This document shows positions 41,664 to 51,600 of a stretch of DNA of 58,274 nucleotides, one piece after another (the first letter of the stretch is position 1; every line of letters begins with the position of its first letter). The stretch lies in the NCBI RefSeq assembly GCF_003143995.1, contig NZ_QFWG01000012.1, positions 1 to 58,274 on the forward strand. The letters run 5' to 3'. The notes below the pieces were generated by a model, which was not told the DNA's origin, did not search any database, and worked only from the letters and a program-made list of their open reading frames with translations. The translations under genes and the position numbers were made by a program. The stretch comes from Pseudoglutamicibacter cumminsii (GTDB lineage: Bacteria; Actinomycetota; Actinomycetes; Actinomycetales; Micrococcaceae).

Positions 41664-43767
41664 TCCGAGCCCTGAGGAGATTTTGGCTGGCCTGGATGCG
41701 GAGCAACACGAGGTTGCTTCGAATGTCCATGGGCCGATGGCGGTGATCGCTGGCGCGGGGACGGGTAAGACTCGCGCTATTACGCACCGGATTGCGTATG
41801 GGGTGGCGTCGGGTGCGTATGTTCCGAATCAGGTCATGGCGGTGACGTTCACGGCGCGTGCTGCGGCGGAGATGCGTGCGCGTTTGCGTGCTTTGGGTGC
41901 CCACGGGGTGCAGGCGCATACGTTCCACGCGGCTGCGTTGCGGCAGTTGCAGTATTTCTGGCCGCAGGCTGTGGGTGGGCAGCCTCCGGCGTTGGTGGAT
42001 CATAAGGCTCCGCTGGTGATGGAGGCGGCTCGGCGTCTGCGGATTTCGGCGGATCGCGCCGCCGTGCGGGACATCGCGGGTGAAATTGAGTGGGCGAAGG
42101 TTTCGATGTTGACGCCGGAAGCGTATGCGTCGCCGGCCTTGAATCGCCCGCCGGTTGCGAGCCTCGATCATCAGGCTTTGGCTCGCTTGTATGCGCTGTA
42201 TGAGGAGGGCAAGACTGACCGCGGGATGATCGACTTCGAGGATGTTCTGCTGTTGACGGTGGGCATTCTTGAAGATGACGAGCGGATCGCGGCGCAGGTC
42301 CGGAGCCAGTACCGCCATTTCACGGTGGATGAGTATCAGGATGTTTCGCCGCTTCAGCAGCGGCTTTTGGATGCGTGGTTGGGTTCCCGCGCTGATGTGT
42401 GTGTTGTTGGGGACCCTTCGCAGACTATTTATTCTTTTACGGGCGCTACGCCGCGGTTTTTGTTGGAGTTCCGGCAGAAGTACCCGGAGGCTCGCGAGGT
42501 CCGTTTGGTGCGGGATTATCGTTCGACTCCGCAGGTGGTTTCGGTTGCGAACCGTTTGCTTGCGAACCGGAGGGTTGAGCGTGGCTTGGGGCAGCGTGGG
42601 GCGGTGTGGCCGGAGCCGTTGGAGTTGATTGCTCAGCGGGATGCCGGCCCTAAGCCTGAGTTCCATGAGGCCGCGGATGACGATGCGGAAGCTGAGTTCA
42701 TTGCGGAGCGCATCAGCCAGTTGCATGAGGCCGATGGGGTCGCTCTGAAGGACATCGCGGTTTTGTTCCGCACGAACGGGCAGTCTGAAGCGTTCGAACG
42801 TGCGCTGAATGCCCGCGGGATTAGTTTCCAGTTGCGGGGTGCGGAGCGTTTCTTCAAGCGTTCTGAGGTCTTGCAGGCGATGGCACAGATCCGTACGGCG
42901 GCGCGTCAGTCCCCGAAGGATCCGGCGCCGGGGCTGGTGCGGGATGTTCTGAGCTCGCTGGGATGGACGGCGAAAGCCCCGCAGGCTACGGGTGCGGTGC
43001 GTGACCGGTGGGAGTCGTTGTCGGCTCTGGTTTCGTTGGCGGACGGTATGGACGCCGCGTTGGGCGAGGGCGAGCGGATCACTATGAAGCAGTTCGCGGA
43101 TGAGTTGATGGAGCGCGCTCAGACCGCGCATGTTCCGCAGCTTGAGGGCGTTACCCTCGCTTCTTTGCACTCTTCGAAGGGTCTTGAATGGGACACGGTG
43201 TTCCTTGCGGGGATGACTGAAGGGCTCATGCCGATTTCGTTCGCCGAGGACCAGGCCGGCGTGGATGAGGAACGCCGCTTGATGTATGTGGGCGTTACGC
43301 GCGCTCAGCGTCGGCTGATTGTTTCGTGGGCGCTATCCCGTACGGCTGGTGGGCGCGGGCGCCGCCGGCGTACACGATTTTTGGATGGGATCGCTCCGTC
43401 CTCGCACGGTGCCGCGGCTTCCGAAGCGGTGTCGCGGCAGGCTCCGCGCAGGCCGGTGAGCGTCATGCGGTGCCGGGAGTGCGATGGTTTGCTGACCACC
43501 GCGACGGAACGCAAGCTCCGTCGGTGTGATGACTGCGCCCCAGAGATCGATCAGAGCCTGTATGAGTCCCTGCGTGAGTGGCGCACGGAGACGGCGCGGG
43601 AGATCGGCATGCCGGCGTTCGTGGTGTTGACGGATGCGACGTTGCTTGCGCTCGCCGAGTCGATGCCTGCGGGGCCGGAGGATTTGTTGAAGGTGCCGGG
43701 TATTGGGGCTGCGAAGATGCGCCGTCACGGTGAGGACATTCTGTCGGTTTTGTCTCAGTTCCGCTGA
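41656..43767 (+). CDS. uvrD2: ATP-dependent DNA helicase UvrD2
   Basis: SF1A 3'-5' helicase, 703 residues. The start is GTG at 41656 with GGGAGG 9 nt upstream, inside the end of nudC. Motor motifs: VIAGAGTGKTRAITHRIAYG, MAVTFTARAAAEMRARL, VDEYQDVSPLQQRLL, VGDPSQTIYSFTGA, SLHSSKGLEWDTVFLAGMTE, RRLMYVGVTRAQRRL. The tail has the UvrD2 tetracysteine module (MRCRECDGLL and RRCDDC) and a C-terminal HRDC domain (LYESLREWRTETAREIGMPA, KVPGIGAAKMRRHGEDIL). This combination is specific to actinobacterial UvrD2. Confidence 0.95.
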   Translation: MRNPSPEEILAGLDAEQHEVASNVHGPMAVIAGAGTGKTRAITHRIAYGVASGAYVPNQVMAVTFTARAAAEMRARLRALGAHGVQAHTFHAAALRQLQYFWPQAVGGQPPALVDHKAPLVMEAARRLRISADRAAVRDIAGEIEWAKVSMLTPEAYASPALNRPPVASLDHQALARLYALYEEGKTDRGMIDFEDVLLLTVGILEDDERIAAQVRSQYRHFTVDEYQDVSPLQQRLLDAWLGSRADVCVVGDPSQTIYSFTGATPRFLLEFRQKYPEAREVRLVRDYRSTPQVVSVANRLLANRRVERGLGQRGAVWPEPLELIAQRDAGPKPEFHEAADDDAEAEFIAERISQLHEADGVALKDIAVLFRTNGQSEAFERALNARGISFQLRGAERFFKRSEVLQAMAQIRTAARQSPKDPAPGLVRDVLSSLGWTAKAPQATGAVRDRWESLSALVSLADGMDAALGEGERITMKQFADELMERAQTAHVPQLEGVTLASLHSSKGLEWDTVFLAGMTEGLMPISFAEDQAGVDEERRLMYVGVTRAQRRLIVSWALSRTAGGRGRRRRTRFLDGIAPSSHGAAASEAVSRQAPRRPVSVMRCRECDGLLTTATERKLRRCDDCAPEIDQSLYESLREWRTETAREIGMPAFVVLTDATLLALAESMPAGPEDLLKVPGIGAAKMRRHGEDILSVLSQFR

Positions 43768-44831
43768 CTGCTCCGTTGATCCTCGCAATGGCACGTCGCT
43801 GGCTGGTAGGTCACGGCTGAGGTTTCGGTGTCGATACTGATGCTGTGGTCGGCGCTGGGTGGCGGTGTACGCCGGTCGATGATGTGGAGCGCGTGTTGGA
43901 CGGCGATGGCCGCCGCAACGCACGCTTGAGCGGTTTCTGGTGCGCTGAGGTGCGGACTGCTGAGTTCGGTGCGATCTTCTCGCAGTGGCCACGTGGTGGT
44001 GACGCATTCGCCGCAGGTCAGCGGCGAGCGTTCGTCGATGCCGGGGCTTTGGATGAATGGACCGATGCGTGCGTGGTCGTGGGCGAGGATGACGGGGAGC
44101 ACCGGTACATCGAAGGCCGATAACTGGCTGAGCTCGTCCGGGCTGAGGCCGTCGTTGCGTACGTAAATCACGGCGTCGAGGCAGTGTGTCACATGACTGA
44201 GTTCGAGCGCTCCGATCACGGCGGTGTGGGGGTGGATGCGTTCGATGTGCCGTTGCAACGCGGTGGTGCGGTTGAGCCCTAGTTCGGTGATCCGTAGGGG
44301 TGTGGTTCCTAGGTCCCAGGGCTGTACGCGTTGGGTGTCTCCACTGAGGATCCGGCCGATCCCAGCGGCGGCGAGCCCGAACGCGATGTTCATTCCGCAC
44401 CGGTCCAGCCCGTCGATCCATACGCTGCGGTGGTGACGCGAATAGGCGCCGGGTTTTTCTGTCCGCTCCGCGTCAGGTAGGTGCGGGGCGCGGTGGTAGC
44501 GGGCGTCGTTGGCGATCCGTTCACCGAGCAGCCCTGGTACAGGTAGCTCACTCGTATCGGTTTGGATGAGGTGTTCGATGTCGGTGAGGATTCCGCGGCG
44601 CCGTTGCGCTGTCGCTGCATCTGGCGAAGATAGTTGCGCATAGGGACGCTCGGGGAGCGTTGTGAGGAGCTGTTTGAGCCATGCGAGGTCTTCGGGCCGC
44701 ACACCGGTGATGTGGGTTGCGTGGCAGCCGTCGCCAAAAGTGACGCGGCCGTCGGGGTATGCGAATACTCGGGCTCCGGGGGCGAGTACGTGTTGTTCTT
44801 CGTGTGTTTCAGCGACTGGTAGCGCGGTCAT
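43755..44831 (-). CDS. ThiF/E1-like protein of the actinobacterial TOMM/ThiF type
   Basis: 358 residues. The N-terminal 130 residues (GARVFAYPDGRVTFGDGCHA, WLKQLLTTL) look like the winged-helix/peptide-binding part of TOMM partner proteins. A Rossmann E1-like region follows: VWIDGLDRCGMNIAFGLAAAGIGRI, HIERIHPHTAVIGALEL, DAVIYVRNDGLSP, GPFIQSPGIDERSPLTCGECV. The adenylation Arg and Asp residues of true E1 enzymes are not obvious, and no TOMM precursor, YcaO or dehydrogenase gene is nearby. Beside uvrD2 a similar gene (Rv3196-like) exists in mycobacteria. Role unknown. Confidence 0.65.
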   Translation of the reverse strand: MTALPVAETHEEQHVLAPGARVFAYPDGRVTFGDGCHATHITGVRPEDLAWLKQLLTTLPERPYAQLSSPDAATAQRRRGILTDIEHLIQTDTSELPVPGLLGERIANDARYHRAPHLPDAERTEKPGAYSRHHRSVWIDGLDRCGMNIAFGLAAAGIGRILSGDTQRVQPWDLGTTPLRITELGLNRTTALQRHIERIHPHTAVIGALELSHVTHCLDAVIYVRNDGLSPDELSQLSAFDVPVLPVILAHDHARIGPFIQSPGIDERSPLTCGECVTTTWPLREDRTELSSPHLSAPETAQACVAAAIAVQHALHIIDRRTPPPSADHSISIDTETSAVTYQPATCHCEDQRSSQRN

Positions 44832-45000
44832 GTGTCCTCCGCTTATGTGGGGTTCTTGCAGTGAGGTGTCGTGTGGTTATCGTGGCATTTTCAGCGCGGT
44901 CACTGCTTTGTTATCCACAATTTCGGATGTCCACAGCGCACGTGTGCGGCGCATCGACAACAATGGGATGAGAACCCCCGTCGACCATTGGAGTTGCATT

Positions 45001-45603
45001 GTGAAAAGCGAGCAACGCATCACCGTAGACGACCAGCCTGTTCTGGTGCGCCGCTCGTCGCGGCGCTGGAAAACCGTGAGTGCGCGGTGGGAAGGCGGCG
45101 TTATGTGCCTTGCGGTTCCGGCAACGCTGAGTGATAAGCAAGTTGAATCGTGGGCGCGCAAGATGCGCAAGCGGCTTGGAAGCAAGCCTTCGGCGGCTCG
45201 CTCGGATGAGGCGCTGATGCGGCGCGCTGAAGAGATCTCTCACGAGGTGTTCGATGGCCGGGGCGTCCCGAGCTCGATTCGCTGGGTTACGAATCAACGG
45301 ATGCGGTGGGGATCGGCGACGTTGTCTACCGGCGCGGTGCGAATTTCACATCTGCTTGAGCAGATGCCGCAGTGGGTCATCGATTACGTCATTGGGCACG
45401 AAATGGCGCACCTGATTGTGCCCAAAGATGGGCACGGCAAACGGTTCAAGGCGCTCGAGAGCAAGATTCCGCGTGCAGCGGAGGCTAAAGCGTTTCTTGA
45501 CGGTGTTGTGTGGGCCCGCCGGCTTGGCGGGGACGAAGCCGGCGGGGTGGATCCCAACGGGGATGAACCCGCCGGAGATGAACCCGGCGGGGAACAGGTT
45601 TAA
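45001..45603 (+). CDS. YgjP-like zinc metallopeptidase (M48-related)
   Basis: 200 residues, starting at GTG 45001 (GGAG 7 nt upstream). The catalytic region reads MPQWVIDYVIGHEMAHLIVPKDGHGKRF, with HExxH and a downstream His. Before it, SIRWVTNQRMRWGSATLSTGAVRIS matches the YgjP/DUF45 family (usually RWGSC). The C-terminus is a Gly/Asp/Glu/Pro-rich tail made of short repeats (NGDEPAGDEPGGEQ). It ends 3 nt before the convergent DUF2342 gene, whose C-terminus has a similar composition. Confidence 0.88.
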   Translation: MKSEQRITVDDQPVLVRRSSRRWKTVSARWEGGVMCLAVPATLSDKQVESWARKMRKRLGSKPSAARSDEALMRRAEEISHEVFDGRGVPSSIRWVTNQRMRWGSATLSTGAVRISHLLEQMPQWVIDYVIGHEMAHLIVPKDGHGKRFKALESKIPRAAEAKAFLDGVVWARRLGGDEAGGVDPNGDEPAGDEPGGEQV

Positions 45604-45606
45604 GCC

Positions 45607-47154
45607 CTACTTATCGGATGCGTCGCCGCTCGGTCCGTTGCTGTTTGGCTCGTCGCCGCTCGGTCCGTCGCCGTCGGTATCGCTGCCGCCGCTGCTAGAC
45701 CCGCCGCCGTCAAGCCACGCGTTCATCGCGGCTTCGAAGTCTTCGTCGGACGCGTCGAGTAGCGCGCGGCGCTCGAAGTAGCCGGTTGGGTCATCGAGAT
45801 CTTCGGCTGTCGGGAGGTTCGCGAGGTCAGCCCACGCTTCGTCGCGAGCCTGGTCGCCGCGCTCCTGCGTGATGAACTCCCACACAGCGGATGCATCACG
45901 GGCGCGACGCGGGCGCAACTCCAAACCAACCAGCCCCGCGAAAGCGAGTTCCTTAGGGCCACCGGTTGCGCGGCGTCGGCGGATCATTTCACGCAATGCC
46001 GGCGCTGACGGCAAACGCTGAGCAGCCTTCGTCACCACAGCATCAACCCAGCCTTCAATCAGAGCGAGCGTGGTCTCGAGCCGCGCGAGCGCCGCTTCTT
46101 GCTGAGGAGTCTTGGTTGGCTCCAACATCCCGGAGCTCAAAACCTCCTGGAACGAGGACGGATCGAACGGATCGATCCCGTCCAGCTGCTCGTGGATCGC
46201 CGAAGTGTTCATGCTGATGCCCTCAGCGAAGTCCTTCACGAGCCCCACCACGTGGTCTTCGAGCCACTCAACCGAGTTGAACAGGCGCACGGTCGCCGCT
46301 TCACGCAACGCAAGATACAGCAGGACTTCAAGATATGGCTGCGCCAGGCCCTCGCCGAAAGCCTTCGCGTTCGCGGGAACCAAAGTGAAACCGCGGCCCG
46401 CCATCGGAAGGCCAACGTCGGTTCCACCGATAGCCTCCGACGCCATCGTGCCTACAGCTTGGCCGAGCTGCGCACCGAACATCGTGGAACCCATCGACGT
46501 CAGGAATGAACCCGCCTGCCCCAGCAGTGCGCGAGCTTCCTCCGGCATCTGGTCGTTGAGTGACTGGCTCACGGCTTCAGAAGCACGGTGAGCCACAGGT
46601 TCGGTGAGGCGCTGCCAGCCCGGGAGCGTCTTCTTGATCCATTCGCCACGGCTCAGAACCTGCGGCTGCTCGGCAGGCGACTCGAATGAGGTGACTTCGT
46701 TGAGCCACAGGTCAGCCAAGTGTGCGGCTTCTTCGACGTCGTGGCGTTCCTCTCCGGTGACCTTCGGGTCATCGCTGCCCAGAACCTGCTGAGCCGACTC
46801 GGTCGCGATGCTCCAGTTCACGGGGCCCCCAGAGCCGCCCTGAGCCAGCGCCCCAAACAAGTGCTGCAGCTGGCCAAAGATCGCGTTGAAGTCCGGTTGC
46901 TGACGGTGATCGTCATCGTCGTCGCCGGAACCCATGCCAGCACCCATGCCTGGGCCCATATGCATTGAGAAACCCTGCGGGCCAGCGCCACCGAAAAGCT
47001 GGTTGAACATCTGACTTAGCGGGTCGCTCGGGCCGTTACCGTTGTCAGCGCCACCGTTGCCGGCGCCGTTTCCTGCACCATTGTCAGCGCCGTTGTTCTC
47101 GGCGTTGTCGTGGTTGTCGCGGTCGTCGTCGTGTGAGCGTGGATCGTCAGCCAT
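45607..47154 (-). CDS. DUF2342 family protein (annotated elsewhere as zinc-dependent metalloprotease)
   Basis: 515 residues from the ATG at 47154. N-terminal Asp/Asn/Gly-rich low-complexity region (about 40 residues), then DPLSQMFNQLFGGAGPQGFS, then the DUF2342 core: EWIKKTLPGWQRLTEPVAHRA, MFGAQLGQAVGTMASEAIGG, and LALREAATVRLFNSVEWLEDHV. Where a protease would have HExxH this has REAAT, so hydrolytic activity is doubtful. C-terminal PSGDEP-like repeats. No Shine-Dalgarno; TACCGT lies 6 nt upstream of the ATG. Divergent from the PDZ-Lon gene, as in mycobacteria (Rv3195/Rv3194 types). Confidence 0.9.
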   Translation of the reverse strand: MADDPRSHDDDRDNHDNAENNGADNGAGNGAGNGGADNGNGPSDPLSQMFNQLFGGAGPQGFSMHMGPGMGAGMGSGDDDDDHRQQPDFNAIFGQLQHLFGALAQGGSGGPVNWSIATESAQQVLGSDDPKVTGEERHDVEEAAHLADLWLNEVTSFESPAEQPQVLSRGEWIKKTLPGWQRLTEPVAHRASEAVSQSLNDQMPEEARALLGQAGSFLTSMGSTMFGAQLGQAVGTMASEAIGGTDVGLPMAGRGFTLVPANAKAFGEGLAQPYLEVLLYLALREAATVRLFNSVEWLEDHVVGLVKDFAEGISMNTSAIHEQLDGIDPFDPSSFQEVLSSGMLEPTKTPQQEAALARLETTLALIEGWVDAVVTKAAQRLPSAPALREMIRRRRATGGPKELAFAGLVGLELRPRRARDASAVWEFITQERGDQARDEAWADLANLPTAEDLDDPTGYFERRALLDASDEDFEAAMNAWLDGGGSSSGGSDTDGDGPSGDEPNSNGPSGDASDK

Positions 47155-47160
47155 ACTCTT

Positions 47161-47166
47161 ACGGTA
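47161..47166 (-). promoter_or_regulatory. Candidate -10 of a leaderless DUF2342 transcript
   Basis: Minus-strand TACCGT ending six bases before the ATG at 47154; no ribosome-binding site. Confidence 0.4.
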
Positions 47167-47256
47167 CCTGGCCGGGCGGGGGAGCGTGGGGTCGTTTCGC
47201 TTCTGGCACAGAGCCCGTTTGGTTCCGGCGAACGGCAGGCATGAAGGCGGGCTGTG

Positions 47257-47262
47257 TAGTCT
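47257..47262 (+). promoter_or_regulatory. Candidate -10 of a leaderless PDZ-Lon transcript
   Basis: TAGTCT seven bases before the ATG at 47270; no ribosome-binding site. Confidence 0.4.
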
Positions 47263-47269
47263 TTTCTGT

Positions 47270-48457
47270 ATGAGCACTGGCATGTCTGAAGTCCCGCACG
47301 CGGAGGGCCCGGAGGGACGGTCGTTGAGCGGCGACCAAGGGGAACCGCAAGCCACGACGCGTCGGCAACGTCGGCAGCGGCGGCAGCGCCGCGACGGCCG
47401 GCAACGGTATGGCGCGGGCGTCCAGTGGTTGTCGGGTATGGCGGCGATGGTTTTGTTGGTGCTTCCGTTTTCGTTGCCTACCGCGTACATGATTGAGAAG
47501 CCGGGGCCGGCAGTAGACACGGTGGGCGCGCTCGATGGCAAGGACATCATTTCGGTCGAGGGCCGCAAGACGTATGAGACGGATTCTTCGCTCGCGTTGA
47601 CGACCGTGTCAGTTATTGGTGGGCCGGGCCGTCAGCCTACGGGCCTTGAGGCGCTGCTCGCCTGGGTGGATCCGGTTGCGGACATGCAGCCGCAGGAGTT
47701 TTATTACCCGCTGGGTGTCACGGTTGAGCAACGTAGCCGTGAGAGCAATCTTCAGATGACGAGTTCCCAGGTGACCGCTGAAGTGGCCGCGGTCAAGCAC
47801 CTAGGGATCGATTTTTCGATGGAGACGCGCATCGTTGATTTCGCGGAGTCCTTTAACAATGGAGTGCTGCAAGCCAACGATGCGGTGGTCACCGTGGATG
47901 GTCAGCGCGTTTCGAGCGTGACTGAGGTCCAGAAAGCGGTCCAGGCCTCCAAGGCGGGAGATGACGGCGGCTCGGTTGAGCTGGGCATCGTACGCGATGG
48001 CAAGCAGATGAAAGTCACGGCCGCCACGAGGGTTTCGCCTGCTTCGGGTAAGCCGTCTTTGGGTGTTTATATCGCTGAGCATCCGCGGTTCCCGTTCAAG
48101 GTTTCGTATGCGATTGAGAACATCGGTGGCGCGTCTGCGGGCACGATGATGGCGTTGGGTTTGATCGATAAGCTCACCCCGGGTTCGTTGGCGGGGGATA
48201 CGCAGGTGGCTGGCACGGGCACGATCGATGTGGACGGCAAGGTCGGCCCGATCGCTGGTGTTGCCCAGAAGATCGTTGGCGCGCGGAAGGCTGGCGCTGA
48301 GGTGTTCCTGACTCCGGAGCAGAACTGCGCGCAACTCAAGGGTCGGGTTCCGGATGGAATCAAGGCGTATTCGATGAAGACCCTGGATGATGCGGTGAAG
48401 ATCCTCGAAGCGCTCGAGCAAGACAAGGAACCTGACGCACCACTGTGCGGTATTTAA
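47270..48457 (+). CDS. Membrane-anchored PDZ-Lon (S16) protease
   Basis: 395 residues. A cytoplasmic N-terminus with a dense Arg/Gln run (RRQRRQRRQRRDGRQRY) is followed by one transmembrane helix (WLSGMAAMVLLVLPFSLPTAY). The PDZ domain covers about residues 180-270 (VLQANDAVVTVDGQRVSSV). The Lon-type domain has the catalytic Ser in NIGGASAGTMMALGLID and the Lys in GPIAGVAQKIVGARKAGA. Orientation puts the catalytic domain outside the membrane. Equivalent to mycobacterial Rv3194c-type proteins. Substrate unknown. Confidence 0.92.
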   Translation: MSTGMSEVPHAEGPEGRSLSGDQGEPQATTRRQRRQRRQRRDGRQRYGAGVQWLSGMAAMVLLVLPFSLPTAYMIEKPGPAVDTVGALDGKDIISVEGRKTYETDSSLALTTVSVIGGPGRQPTGLEALLAWVDPVADMQPQEFYYPLGVTVEQRSRESNLQMTSSQVTAEVAAVKHLGIDFSMETRIVDFAESFNNGVLQANDAVVTVDGQRVSSVTEVQKAVQASKAGDDGGSVELGIVRDGKQMKVTAATRVSPASGKPSLGVYIAEHPRFPFKVSYAIENIGGASAGTMMALGLIDKLTPGSLAGDTQVAGTGTIDVDGKVGPIAGVAQKIVGARKAGAEVFLTPEQNCAQLKGRVPDGIKAYSMKTLDDAVKILEALEQDKEPDAPLCGI

Positions 48458-48662
48458 ACGAACAGCGCGGCATCTAGATGTCGCGGCGTGGAGCCTAGCT
48501 CGTATGTCTCCTCGGTAGAGCCGGGCCACGTCGTGTGGGCACAGCCTCAACGTCCGGTGTGTGTATGGTGTGAGCCGTTTGGCAGAATAGGAACATATGT
48601 GTCTGATCCCGAGCATGGCTTGGGCATCTGATGTGCTGTTCGTATTCGATTGAAGGATTGTC

Positions 48663-51600
48663 GTGACCTCAGGCCCCGCGTTCCCTTTCCCGTCCCGCGA
48701 TTCTGGCGGGGGTGACAAGAATAGTTCCGGTTCACAGAATCGGAGTGAGAGCCCTAAGATCCCTGCGTTGCTACCCGCGCTGATTATTGTTGCGGCGCTC
48801 GTAGGGTTGTTTATTCTTTTCGCGCATTTTTACACCGACGTGCTGTGGTTTGATCAGCTCGGTTTCGGTAGCGTTTTCTGGACGAAGACTCTGACGCAGG
48901 TCGCTTTGTTCGCGATCGGTGCGGTGGTTATGGGCGGGGCTGTTTGGCTTCAGCTGAATAATGCGTGGCGTAAGCGTCCTAAGCGTCCAAGCTCGGCTGC
49001 CGGGCAGACGATGCGGATGTTGGAGGAGACTCCGATGTTCCGTCGCCTGGGTCTGATTGTGGTGCCTGTCCTGTTGGGTATTTTCTCGGGTGTCACGCTG
49101 ACTTCGGGCTGGCAGGTTGTGCAGTTGTGGTTGCATAGGAAGCCTTTCGGTACGAAGGATCCAGAGTTCGGTTTGGACATCTCGTTCTTTGTGATGTCGT
49201 TGCCGTTCTTTGAGATGGTGGTTGCGTTCCTGATTTCGGTGACGCTGGTGAGCGGTATCGCTGGTGTGGTGGCGCACTATCTCACGGGTGGGGTTGCGTT
49301 CTCTGATTCGGGCAAGGTTTCGGTGACCCGTTCGGCGGGCTTGCAGCTGGGTATTTCTGGCGCGCTGGTTCTGTTGGCGTTTGGTCTGCGTTTTTGGCTT
49401 GAGTCTTACAGCACGGTTTTGAACCAGTTGGGCCGTGTCCCGGGTGCTTTGTATTCGGATGTTCATGCGGTGATTCCTACCAAGTTCATCCTTGCTGGTG
49501 CCGCGTTGATCGCTGCTGTGTTGTTTGTGGTCGCGGGTGTGCGTGGCAAGTGGCGTCTGCCGTTGATCGCTACCGCGATGTTGGCTGTCGTGGCGCTTGT
49601 GGCTGGTTTCGCTTTCCCTGCCGCGCTGGAGCAGTTCAAGGTCAAGCCTTCGCAGAAGTCGATGGAGCGTCCTTACATTCAGCGCAACATTGATGCGACG
49701 CGTGCGGCCTATGGCTTGGAAGATGTGAAGCTTCAGAATTACGACGCGAAGACTCAGCCTGAGAAGAACGCGTTGACGCGTGATGCGGCGACGACCACGA
49801 ACATTCGTTTATTGGATCCGACTATTGTTTCGCCGACGTTTGCGCAGCTGCAGCAGCAGCGTGGCTACTACACGTTCCCGGACACGTTGGCGGTGGACCG
49901 TTACACGTTGGACGGTAAGTCTCAGGACACTGTGATCGCGGCGCGCGAGTTGGCTGTGAATTCGCAGACGGTGACGAACTCGTGGGTCAACCAGCACATC
50001 ACGTATACGCATGGTTATGGCGTTGTTGCGGCGTACGGTAACAAGGTTTCCCAGACGGGTGACCCGCAGTTCATGTTGGAGAACATCCCGTCGCAGGGTG
50101 TCTTGGGTGACGATTCCACGTACGAGCCGCGTATTTACTTCGGCAAGTCTTCGCCCCAGTATTCGATTGTGGGCGGCCCTGAGGGATGGGAGCCGCGTGA
50201 GCTGGACCGTCCGGCAGGTTCGGACGGCAAGGGCGAGCGCCGTAATACGTTCTCGGGTGATGGTGGTCCGAACGTTGGTTCGTTCTTGAACAAGTTGTCG
50301 TATGCGATCAAGTTCGGTTCGATGGACATTCTGCTTTCGGGCGATGTGAACGCGGAATCGCAGATTCTGTATGACCGTCACCCGCAGGATCGCGTGAAGA
50401 AGGTTGCTCCGTTCCTCACGGTTGATACGGCGGCGTACCCGGCGATCATTGATGGCCGCGTGAAGTGGATTGTGGATGCGTACACGACCACGAATAACTA
50501 CCCGTACTCGACCTCGCAGCAGCTGGGCGATGCGGTTCGTGACACGCTCACTCGCGCCCAAGGTGCTGGCGCGGATCAGTTTGCTGACAACGTGAACTAC
50601 ATCCGTAACTCGGTCAAGGCGACTGTCGATGCGTATGACGGTTCGGTTGATTTGTATGCATGGGAGCCGGACGAGCCTCTGTTGAAGGCGTGGTCTGGTG
50701 TGTTCCCGAACGCGATCAAGCCGATGAGCGAGATGTCGCCGAAGCTCATGGAGCACGTGCGTTATCCGGAGGACATGTTCAAGGTTCAGCGTGAGCTGCT
50801 CGGTAAGTACCACGTCGAGAAGGCTGATGACTTCTACGAGGGTAACGACGCCTGGCAGGTCCCGAACGATCCGACCGCTGGCGCGGAGAACCCGCCTAAG
50901 CAGCCGCCGTACTACATGTCGCTTCGTCTGCCGGGTGAGGATAAGGAGTCGTTCTCGTTGACGTCGAGCTTCATTCCGGAGCAGTCGGCGGGTTCGCGGA
51001 ACCAACGTAACGTGATGTATGGCTTCATCGCGGCGAACGGTGATGCCGGCTCCGAGCCGGGCAAGATCAGTGAGGATTACGGCAAGATCACGTTGTTGAA
51101 GTTGCCTACGCAGACGACTGTTCCTGGCCCTGGTCAGGCTCAGCAGAACTTCAACTCGAACCCGTTGATTTCGAAGGATCTGAACTTGCTTTCGGGCGCG
51201 GGCGGTTCCACGAAGGTCATCAAGGGTAACTTGCTCTCCCTGCCTGTGGGTGGCGGTATTCTCTACGTCCAGCCTGTGTATGTTCAGTCGACGGGTGAGA
51301 CGTCGTATCCGTCGCTGCGTAAGGTCCTGGTTTCGTATGGAAACTCGGTGGGCTACGCGGATTCGTTGTCGGAGGCTCTTGATCAGGTCTTCGGCGGCGA
51401 CTCTGGCGCTCAGACCGGTGAGTCTGGTCCTATCAAGGGTGGCGGCTCGAAGGACGGCAAGGGCGGCGATTCCGCTCCGCTGGACGCGAACGCGCGACTT
51501 ACGGATGCTTTGAACCGTGCGAACCAGGCCATCAAGGATGGCGAGGAAGCGCTCGGTAAGCAGGACTTCGCGGCGTACGGTAAGGCTCAGCAGGAGTTGC

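Noticed and set aside
41461-43170. 569-codon minus-strand open frame opposite uvrD2
   Set aside because: Arg/His-rich translation typical of antisense high-GC DNA; uvrD2 explains this region fully.
47155-47568. N-terminal extension of the DUF2342 open frame
   Set aside because: It would run through the PDZ-Lon start region and lacks family similarity; the ATG at 47154 fits a leaderless start.
49809-51005. 398-codon minus-strand open frame inside UPF0182
   Set aside because: Arg-rich antisense frame with no recognisable domain; UPF0182 is clear on the other strand.
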